64,000 bases of DNA. It comes from Cristatella mucedo. Its lineage: Eukaryota > Bryozoa > Phylactolaemata > Cristatellidae. Positions 55,870 to 64,000 of the stretch are shown one piece after another; the first letter of the stretch is position 1, and the number at the start of each line of letters is the position of its first letter. Below the pieces are notes generated by a model. The model ran no database searches and was not told the DNA's origin. It saw only the letters and a program-made list of their open reading frames with translations. The translations under genes were made by a program, and so were the position numbers. Where the stretch lies: contig WPIO01000069.1 of assembly GCA_009760855.2 (NCBI GenBank), forward strand, positions 1,670,001-1,734,000, read 5' to 3'.

Positions 55870-56770
55870 AACGTGGGAAAAACCGTAGATGTCATGACTC
55901 AAGTCAAGAGTGAGTTTCAAATTTTAGAAGCATATGAACTACAGGCACAGACTTCAAAGGACTTGAGATTTCTATGTGGTGTACTTGAACGATTACAGTC
56001 CGATAAGCAGATGGTAGGATGCTTACAGTGGCAGGGGGAGATCTGATAGGTTTCAGTCACAGAACGAAGGGACCTTGAAATGAATTACAACAACTTCAGG
56101 TAGATGCATTGGTTGATTGGAAGCCAGTGCATGTCACCGAGAAGTGCTGAGATGTGCCAAACACGAGGTTTACGACACAGGCGTAGCTACCGATTTTTGC
56201 ACCACCAGCAAGCACCTGATCGCTCAAGTCAGTAAGAAAGCAAGCAGTGAGTTACAGATGTCAAGACTAGACGTCACAAATGCAAGGACCTATTAGGGCA
56301 AAACAGGAAGAGAGTCTCTACTTCAGTAGGCATTTCCATGTATGTCACTATAAACCCGAAGCAATGCTGAGTGATTACTCTTAAACGAGACTGGAACATA
56401 TCACGGTTTGAAGATTCAATGTATGGGTTTAGCTGGTCTAAAAAAGGATTAGTTCGGGTGTCTTTGATGGGAACTCTCCGAGAGAGACTAGGCAGAAGCT
56501 GCTCAGGTTCTCTTGTTCTATGGTTGCTTTCTTGAGTAGCAGCTTGACTACAGCCTTTCATAGAGGTTTTGAGACATGGCCTGAGGCTACTGATATATTT
56601 TTAACGTTAGTTATGCATAGCAGCAGCAGATCAGTGCATTATATAAGCAAAACTGTGAGAATGGGTTCAAGATGACTAGTTGTCTTCTTTGATAGGGATA
56701 TGAACTTAATGACGTGGTCACTAGTGACCTTTAATGTAGATGCTGAGGTGCTGCTTGGAATTGAGTAACT
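55870..56770 (-). mobile_element. Diverged non-LTR fragment
   Basis: The minus strand shows a C-terminal APKAWN-like region near 55,900 and RT pieces such as LNPYIESSNRDMFQSRLRV near 56,430 and a KGCSQAATQES-like segment near 56,545. Strongly decayed. It abuts the previous element in the same orientation and may be a second copy of the same family. Confidence 0.5.
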
Positions 56771-57179
56771 AACGAAAGATATGCAAGGCACTTATCGGGG
56801 CTGCCACAGAAGCACGATGATTACACGATAGTGGATTTTAAACAAAGAAAACGAACTGCTAAATATGATCACTTTACTTCAATGAAGTCGTCCGACAATT
56901 AGGCACAGTCCTAAGAACTCTAGCAACATATTCAACATAGCTTGGGTCTGTATTTGCCGATCAAAAACATATTTAAGACAAAAGGTCCATAGTTGGTTAA
57001 TGTAGAACCTGTAAGGGGGGATTGATGAAGGCAGGGTAGACGAGAATATCGGTGCTAGACATCAAATAAATTCTTTCTTGGTGTAAGCTTACTATTTGTA
57101 CTAACTCGACCTGGCTCCTGGATCCATTAGATACACAATCCCCTGCCCAATCCACGAACCTGTTTCTAAGCATCGTATA
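56771..57179. other. Unassigned intronic sequence
   Basis: Nothing recognisable; a short ORF on the minus strand (57,221-56,997) has no support. Confidence 0.3.
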
Positions 57180-57400
57180 TGTCCTTTTTATATATGCTGA
57201 CTTATGCTTGTGTTTTGACACTGCATGCTATTATAAACTAAATATGCATGTTGGCACTACAAGTAACTTCTGACCATATTTACTTTGCTGAAATGTAGAT
57301 GTTACCCCTAATAATTTCATTACGCTTTTTTACAGCCTATTTAAAGTGCCTAGAGAGAGAGATTGAGTTCTCTGAAGGCACATTACAAATGTCCTAAAAT
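57180..57400 (+). mobile_element. Non-LTR 3'-end fragment
   Basis: 3' UTR and hairpin of the family B type ('aaagtgcctagagagagagattgagttctct' in parts near 57,344-57,375), with a degenerate end. Confidence 0.6.
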
Positions 57401-58107
57401 TGTTAATCCTTGTCGATTATATTCCATCGACCTCAGGAGGGTAGCTCAAGTCAGGAAGGTCGAATGGGCCTAAATAAACCACAATTAGTACGTTGAGTAA
57501 TTTAAAAGCGAAATCATTGGCCATCATTTTTAATAAGTTGAAGCCTACAACAGAAGACTGATTCCCGATAAATGAAGCTCGTGTTGCATGTAGTACCAGA
57601 ACTTGGTTATTTGTGACTGACTTGTCTACGTTTTGGGATAGATACATAGATAGGCAGAACATGGATACTGCCTGCCACAGAAAATGGTTATGAGCTTCTG
57701 GGATTCGGTTGGTAACGATGCACTGGATTATGGTGTTCTCGAGACACCGCCAATTTTAAATTGCTTGAGACAGTAAACTATAGCACTGTTACCTGCGGCT
57801 TTTTACTTAGGGTCAGCCAAGCTGGAAAGGAGGCTTCCGACAATGCAAGATTTTAATAACTATATTTTGCCCAGTGGTCAAATTGTTTGCCAAGATTGAA
57901 ATCAGTATCATTGTAGGTTCTTTTGAGGTGCTATATCAATGAATGAATTATATAAATAAATGTAGCAGGAAGAGCCTGGGGTAGCTGAATCTGAGCTCAT
58001 CCTTGGGGGCAAGATAGATTAGTCCTTCGGCATTGTTGTTACATTATACATAGAGTCAACCTGCGTAATGTATTTTTCCATCACCTCAGATGATTCTGGT
58101 GGTTTCA

Positions 58108-58108
58108 A

Positions 58109-58170
<62 letters not shown>
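58108..58170. repeat. (AT)n microsatellite
   Basis: About 60 bases of uninterrupted AT dinucleotides. The ORF through it is low complexity. Confidence 0.95.
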
Positions 58171-58175
<5 letters not shown>

Positions 58176-58214
58176 ATTTAGGGCCTACGAGAATTGTATA
58201 TATTTTAGGCCCTT

Positions 58215-58300
58215 GGCATTTGCCTCATACCTCTTGCTCACGACCTCGGCCAGACCTTCAAGACATGGTCCAGTGTCAATTTTGGGATGCACAGTTGCCA
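58215..58300 (-). repeat. tRNA-like repeat, family S2 (mirror copy)
   Basis: Reverse complement of 24,490-24,600, with 'gacctcggccagaccttcaa'. Confidence 0.45.
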
Positions 58301-58540
58301 TTTACAATGTTCACCTTACAAACGCATATCAATGGTCCTTATTTTCAATAAAGATGGATTAGGCTATTTCAATAGACTACTATTGCACTAATCACTGCTA
58401 TACATGTAAATCAGGCATCAAAACTTATGACAGCATTTCTAACTTTTCTGATTGAAAGGCAAATTTAGTTTATAAATTCTGATTTGTTTTAGGTGGCTTT
58501 GTCAGAGGTTATTATGGCCCAGTCATTTTTCAGTCTATAG

Positions 58541-59033
58541 AAACCTAATGGCTCTGACAACTTATCATTGGACCAAAATTCTGCTGCTGGTCAGGCTGAC
58601 AGAAGATGGGCGTGTCCTATTCAGAGAGCGCCTTTTCTACACTATAAGGTGTGTGGCTGCTACAGCTGACTCTGTCATCTCATCGAGCTTGAACAAGGTG
58701 AAGCTAGCTGATGGGAGAAAACGGTACGTGGTAGACCGCTACTGTCGAGCAGGACATTTTCGATGGAGACGGACGTTTAGGATGCGAGTGAATGACATCT
58801 GTCCTTCACCCTCGTCTTCAGTACTGTACCTGGCTCTGAATGGCTGTGACAGAGTGGCAGCCGTCAGGGAACAGGATGGTCAGCTGCTGCCTGATCTGCC
58901 CTGCACTGGCAGCACTGCTTGGAGTATGTCAATGTGTAGAGGACGGAGGACGATGCTAGCTGTGCTGGCCTCCGACAGGCAGACTGTCACTGTGTACCCT
59001 GCCCACTGCCCTCCATCGGCAGTGGTGCTTTGA
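58541..59033 (+). CDS. Terminal exon, duplicated propeller-like gene, right copy
   Basis: The exon starts after 'cagtctatag' at 58,540, in phase 2, in frame with 48,837-49,239. It reads ILLLVRLTEDGRVLFRERL, VAATADSVISSSLN, NDICPSPSSSVLYLALNG and CRGRRTMLAVLASDRQTVTV, blade-like repeats matching the left copy. The left copy ends YPALGSKGNN; here that end is displaced by a short tandem duplication, giving YPAHCPPSAVVL and a stop at 59,031-59,033. The copied segment after the stop (to 59,137) still encodes the original-type ending, YPALGSKRNS, in another frame. Whether this altered end is tolerated is unknown. Confidence 0.6.
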
Positions 59034-59137
59034 TGATATCAACGTGTAGAGGACGGAGGACGGTGCTAGCAGTGCTAGCATCCGACAGGAAGACTGCAAC
59101 TGTGTACCCAGCTCTAGGCTCGAAAAGAAACAGCTAG
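59034..59137 (+). pseudogene. Duplicated C-terminal segment after the right gene's stop
   Basis: About 100 bases that repeat 58,930-59,033 with small changes (CRGRRTVLAVLASDRKTATV) and end in YPALGSKRNS and a stop at 59,135-59,137. The frame differs from the main exon by two bases. Confidence 0.65.
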
Positions 59138-59574
59138 CATGGAACAGCTACATATTCTTCTCTTTAGAAATAATGCTCTGCATAGTTGCCTTGTATCTAG
59201 AACATATCGTATGGAGCAATATATTGTATTAAGGACTTGCATACTTGTTGTATCATCATATTATAATTATTTAGTGTTACTGACTCAATCAATCGTCTCT
59301 ATATGTACCATAACCAATTCAATCGTTTTACATGTTCTATAATTGTTAGGTCAGAAGCCAAATAATATTCCCTCCTTAGTACTTGAAGCTGATGAATTGT
59401 TGTCAGTCGAAGCAGCCTTATAACAGCTGTTCAATCAAGAACTGCACTTGGCTGTGGTCAAATACTGGCATCCCAAGCAGACACGGTTAGAGTTCACGGA
59501 ATTGTTTCGACTGAGTGCATTTATTGCTAGTCACACCTTTTGCCTTGGAATTATCATCTACACAATCAAGTCTA

Positions 59575-60355
59575 TCAACTTTCAGCTGCACAATACTGCA
59601 AAAACTAGTTCTTGTCTAAATAGAGACACCACATCTAAGTAGGTCCATGCATTTATGACATCCAGTCTTGACTTCTGTAACTCACTGCTTGATAGTCTGG
59701 TGGCCTGTGCACTCATGCGCTTGCAGCTTTGGCGAAATTCTGCAGCTAGGCTTTTTCATCGTGAGCCTCACGGTGGCGACATCACACCACTTCTCGAGGA
59801 CCTACAATGGCTATTAGTGAAGCAACGGATCGACCTCAAGGTTTAGTTGCTCACTATTGGGTCCCTTCATTCTTTGGCTCCAGCATACCTATCAGAACTA
59901 TTCCCATACCAGGCTAAGCATCCCACCACCAGCTTTTCAGAAGTTGACTGTTTTCTTATACCTAGTACAAACCTTACATTGGTTGGAGACTGTGCATTTA
60001 GTTCGTATGCTCCCAAAGCCCAGAACTCACTACAGACTTGCGTCACGACATCCCCTGACTTGACCACGTTTTAAAACAAAATGAAAACTCACTTATTCAT
60101 GGCAGCATTTAGTGGCTTACTGTGATTGGTCATATGCCTGCTTATGAGTTCTGACACTGTTGTATGCTGCCACTAATCAAACTTGTTTGCTGACCCTGTG
60201 TGTGTCACATCTATCCACGCTATGTTGTTTATCAAGCATGCTACCACTCACGATTAGATTATGCTTCCTTCCTTTGTAGTAAATGCTAACTGTGTAAACT
60301 GAGATCGAATGTTGTAAATTTGCTATGTCTAATGTATTATAATTAATAATATTAG
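59575..60355 (+). mobile_element. Family B non-LTR 3' fragment (copy 9)
   Basis: From the SINFQLHN-type RT block through SSLDFCNSLLDSLVACA, LLVKQRIDLKV, and APKAQNSLQTCVTTSPD to the 3' UTR near 60,350. A stop at 59,847 and small shifts are present. The hairpin is degraded. Confidence 0.8.
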
Positions 60356-60644
60356 CTTCCTGGTATCCTTGGCTTTACCCGGAAATAAAATCACTCCTAC
60401 GTCTCGAGGAGTTTGAGGCAGCTGACCCAGTCTCTTTTTATTCTACTGCAGTGTCAAGACCACAAAGCTATCATGAAAATTTTTCGCAAGTATTACTTTT
60501 TCGGGCGAGCCAGCAACCCTGCCCACCCTGCCCGAAGGTGAGACGAAGAAAAATCAACGAAACCGCGCCCCAAGTCACTTATGAGTCACCAAAACGACGA
60601 CGAGCTTCTTGAATGAGGCAACTCAGACGTACATCCAAGCAGTT
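60356..60644. other. Unassigned sequence
   Basis: No recognised gene or repeat. Composition is ordinary. Confidence 0.3.
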
Positions 60645-60850
60645 GATGCAGTAATAATAAGAATAATACTAATAATAATGCACTCGATAAAGGGCCATTA
60701 GAGAACTCAGTGTCTTTCTAGGTGCTTTACATTTGCTGCAAAGGAAAACGCGATTGAATGGTGAGTAATATCATGATCGATAAACAAAATGAATAACATG
60801 GTTTGGGGCGACAAGCACAGAGTCAGCATGCAAGTGTAGTAGTCGTGTAC
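60645..60850 (-). mobile_element. Family B 3'-end fragment
   Basis: The reverse ATT tail ('taataataatgcactcgataaa') at 60,670, the hairpin and part of the 3' UTR to 60,850. Confidence 0.75.
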
Positions 60851-60869
60851 CCTGCTCCAGAGCACGATG

Positions 60870-61800
60870 AAGAAACAGGAAGAGACGACAGAGACCACTC
60901 AGACCGTCGAACTGCAGGAAATGAGCAGTGCTGTTACGGCCGGTCACATTGCCGTGAGGCCACTTCATCCCTTTTAGCCCAACAGTTCCCTTGTATCCCA
61001 GGCAGGCTTTGGTCCTAACGCCTTAGCCGTCCGACTTAACCAGAGGCTGCGAAGAAAAGGAACAAATCGTCACCTTGCTATAAGGGCAGTTGAGTATATT
61101 CACAGCATGGAAGGACCGGCGAACAAAAAAAAAGGTCAAACTTCCGTGAAAGTTTTGCGCTAAGCCTCAAGAATAAGGAAGCCAAAAACGGCCGGCACGG
61201 CACATCTGGCGTCCAGTCCCTGCCCCCCCCCCCAAACTGACGGCCCCTGTGAAAGACCTTAGAGCCCAAGAATACGTAGGTCAGCCGCCTCCCACAGCTT
61301 TGCTGTTTATGCCCATCGCCAACTACTGCTTCGGCAGAACCACATGAGTCTGCGATTTCTCGCTCTCAGGTCTACCGTTGCTATCATCAGAACGTATCCT
61401 GTCTTTTGATACCTATTTGGACCTTAGTACTAGGCTTCCAATTTTTTCAAGCGTCGCTACTGCCAGCAAGCCGTGGCTGAGCTAGCTCTGGGGGGGGGTG
61501 CCCTGTTGTGCATTGTCGTCTCTCCGTGTATTGTTTCTTGTTTATCATCTCATACATTGCCACACCAGTTGATGCGGTTTGATGCCGGATCCAACTTTCA
61601 CACTTTGTCGATGTCTTCTGCCGCTATCTGAAGCTCGGCATTCAATAATTCTTGGGTTGCCCAATGATCCATACTTGTTTATCAGACCTTAGCCTGACGT
61701 CCGCAAGCTGCTGGGCAATATTTGTCACTACTATTGGAGTTTTGAATTTTGACGTACTCTGTTATTTGTTTAAAAACGTCATGGTGCCACAGTCAACTTG
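60870..61800 (+). repeat. Further copy of the inner-arm repeat
   Basis: Matches 44,680-45,850 in the same orientation, including 'gcccaacagtt', 'cctcccacagcttt', 'ttttgatacctattt', 'tcgatgtcttctgc' and 'aagctcggcattca'. The S1 SINEs at 44,768 and 45,125 are not seen at the matching points. A run of cytosines lies near 61,225 and of guanines near 61,490. Confidence 0.65.
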
Positions 61801-61894
61801 TTGGGACATTCGGTATCGTCTCCCCTGAATGGCTATTCGTGACACCAGCACTGCAGTCCATAGCAGTTTGGGTTTCCACTAGTGTTAAAATGAA

Positions 61895-62035
61895 TATATG
61901 TATCTCGGTCATTAACTCCACAAAGCCATAAGGACTACGTAGATTTTACTCAGGGTCTTCGAGCTGAGGAATGGAACAGCTAATTTATTGTCTATACTGG
62001 AACGGAGGGCACGAAGTGGTTGAAACTGGTGCAGC
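61895..62035 (-). mobile_element. Family A fragment with internal deletion (copy 7)
   Basis: The 3' end ('gtatctcggtcattaactcc') is joined at about 61,960 to a piece of the RT C-terminus ('gaggaatggaacagctaattta'), with the sequence between deleted. Confidence 0.7.
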
Positions 62036-62059
62036 AGTTAATCAGTTAATTACATTAAT

Positions 62060-63592
62060 CAGTCGTGGCTGATCAGCTGAACTCATATATTGAAACCTCA
62101 CACAATGCTAGTAAGTTCCTGTCTGGCTTTAGAGCTAATCGCTCCACAGAGTCAGCATAGCTTAGGGTATACAGCGACTTCATAAGGAATGCAGACACGG
62201 GTAGACTTTCTCTGCTTGTTTTGCTCGATCTTTCGTCAGCTTTCGATACCATAGATCACAAAGTTCTTCTAGAGTGCCTCTCATCTCGATTGGGCATCAC
62301 TGCCAGTACTCTGCAGTGGTTCAGGTCCTATCTCAGCACGAGACTCCAGAGTATTGACGTGCATGGACAAAGATCATCTGAGGTACCTCTGAAATATGGC
62401 GTACCGCAGGACTCTGTGCTAAGTCCGGTTCTTTTCACGGTTTATACTCTCCCTCTTGCTGATGTGATTGTCAAGCACAATCTGGGCTTTCTCTTCTATG
62501 CGGATGATACTCTGTTATACCTTTGCTTTGATCCCTCCCAGCGTTCGAGCACCTCAAATTCGCTCAACTCACTGGCTGCATGTATTGATGACATTGGCAC
62601 ATGGATGGTGGCAAATTTTCTAAAACCAAACGATGATAACACTAACCTACTAGTTATTGGCAAACCCAGTGTGTTTCGAAAATTGAAAAGGCTGGCGCTC
62701 ACGATTGGCTCTGCCAGCATATCCCCAGTTGAATCAGCTCGAAATCTAGGTGTCATATTCAAAAGCGACATCTCGTTAAACCACCATACCAGCTCCGCAG
62801 TCAAATCTGCCTATTTTCAGCTTCATAACATTGTTAAAATTCGGCTTGTTTAGATAAGGATACCACGTCCAAGTTGGTGCATGCATTCATGACATCCCGT
62901 CTCAACTTCTGAAACCCAATGCTTACTGGCCGACCAGCATGTGCGATCAGCCGATTGCAGCTGGTGCAAAACTCAGCAACTAGGCTTGTCTGTCATGAGC
63001 TTCGCAGTTGCTACATTACTCTACTTCTCGCCAAACTGCACGGGCTACCAGTCAAGCAACGGATTGAATTGGGGGTTTTGTCCCTCACTTTCCGGTACTG
63101 TCATTATTTAGCTCCAGCCTATCTCTCAGATATACTCCTCTATTAGGCCAAGCATCATACCACCTGCTTTTCGGAATCCAACAGGCTGTAAATACCTCGT
63201 ATTAACCTCAAATCATTTGGAGACCGTGCATCTAGTTTGTATGCTCCCTAAGCCTGGAACTCTCTTCCGACCCGAGTCAGAACATCCCCTGACTTGACCA
63301 CATTTAAAAAGAACTTAAGAACACACCTATTTAGAACAGCATTTAGTGGGTCCCTGTGATTCGTCCTTCATGTGCATATGTCTGCTGACACTGTGCATGC
63401 TGCCACTAACCACATTTGCATGCTGACCCTTTGTATGTCACCCTAAACCATGTTATTCATTTTGTTCATGTATCAAGCATGATTTTACTCACCATTAAAT
63501 TGCATTTCCCTTTGGCGCAAATGTAAAGTGCATAGAGCGAGATTAAGTTCTCTGAGGGCGCTTTATCAATTGCATTATTATTATTATTAATA
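62060..63592 (+). mobile_element. Family B non-LTR retrotransposon (copy 10)
   Basis: A plus-strand copy from DQLNSYIETSH. A 210-codon open frame (62,221-62,853) includes LDLSSAFDTIDHKVLLE, YGVPQDSVLSPVLF and an intact catalytic FYADDTLLYLCF near 62,496. The frame then breaks near 62,850, with shifts and stops in the C-terminal part (62,919-63,146). The 3' UTR, the hairpin near 63,525 and an ATT tail to 63,592 follow. It is the only family B copy here with the aspartate pair and its flanks both intact. Confidence 0.9.
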
Positions 63593-63659
63593 ATATAGCA
63601 AAGAATGTTTGTCAATCAACAATAAATAATAATTTCGCTGAGCGTGTAAATAAATGCGT

Positions 63660-63860
63660 TGTATTGGTATCGCTTTTAATGACAGCCATCCTTGCATTCC
63701 GATCCTGTGCATGTCACTCTTGACCGTGTTATTCGTGTTTTCTATCAAGTATGATACCACTCACCACTCAATCGTGCTTTTTCTGCAGCAAATGCAAAGC
63801 CCTTATACAGAGATTAAGTTCTCTGGGATTGCTTTATCAATTGCATTGTATTACTATTTC
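63660..63860 (+). mobile_element. Family B-like 3'-end fragment
   Basis: 3' UTR ('tgcatgtcactcttgaccgtg' type sequence near 63,705), hairpin near 63,795-63,835 and an AT-rich end. The last 140 bases of the window hold nothing I recognise. Confidence 0.65.
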
Positions 63861-64000
63861 ATCATTATAATATAGTGCATCATTTACAATTACAGTAGCT
63901 GTTATGCTGTATTTTTCTATGAAAATTTAAATATACTTATGGTTAGCTTTGAAAATTGACAACGCGATAATAAAAGTCTGGTTCTAAGGCTTGATGGGAC

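Larger units (their letters stand above)
44617..59660. repeat. Right arm of the large inverted duplication
   Basis: The mirror partner of 23,220-39,030; matched pairs are listed there. Inside it, insertions found only on this side include the family B material between about 50,435 and 53,500. The inner end is near 44,617, where 'gcagcactaaatctc'-type sequence stops matching. Confidence 0.85.

Noticed and set aside
3902-63592. (ATT)n runs as independent microsatellites
   Set aside because: They sit at the 3' ends of family B copies after the hairpin and are retrotransposon tails.
1-64000. CRISPR arrays, bacterial operons, Shine-Dalgarno sites, rRNA
   Set aside because: Searched by eye and none seen; the window has eukaryotic features throughout.

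Overview
The window looks like a piece of a metazoan nuclear genome, probably a marine invertebrate; I cannot name the species. The grounds are GT-AG introns with matching splice phases in two gene copies, many decayed L2/CR1-type non-LTR retrotransposons, tRNA-derived SINEs, a hAT-type transposase relic and a Polinton/adintovirus-like relic. There is no operon-like or bacterial gene organisation. Most open reading frames are retrotransposon fragments or their antisense shadows.

Left third (1-23.2 kb). After a partial copy of a repeated genomic segment (1-1,110), the region is built round an AT-rich, broken Polinton/Maverick-like element. Undoing the nested insertions reads it as one run: 3,943-7,118, 7,854-11,682, 16,056-17,274 and 22,389-22,930, about 8.7 kb. 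It carries relics of an A32/FtsK-type packaging ATPase (the N-terminus present twice), a small zinc-ribbon protein (twice), an HNH endonuclease fused to an AP2 DNA-binding domain, tandem fibre-like proteins, a hydrophobic protein, an adenain-like maturation protease and a PLA2-like protein cut in two by a retrotransposon. Polymerase B, integrase and capsid genes are not visible.

Right two thirds (23.2-59.7 kb). This is one very large, old, imperfect inverted duplication. The left arm (about 23,220-39,030) and right arm (about 44,617-59,660, read in reverse) are colinear around a 5.6-kb spacer holding a hAT relic. Each arm carries one copy of the same three-exon gene, transcribed outward on opposite strands: exons 35,250-35,183, 34,965-34,563 and 24,213-23,727 on the minus strand, and 48,551-48,619, 48,837-49,239 and 58,541-59,033 on the plus strand. 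The product is unrecognised and looks like a beta-propeller. Each arm also carries degenerate TTTAGGG-like arrays, matching SINEs and shared old retrotransposon fragments, plus arm-specific insertions that came later.

Two non-LTR families dominate. Family B ends in an imperfect hairpin and (ATT)n; family A ends in (TACAT)n. Both encode endonuclease and reverse transcriptase, and all copies are broken. Their nesting gives a relative history: the Polinton is cut by B copies, and B copies are cut by A copies and SINEs. The final part (59.6-64 kb) holds more B and A fragments and a further copy of the inner-arm repeat.
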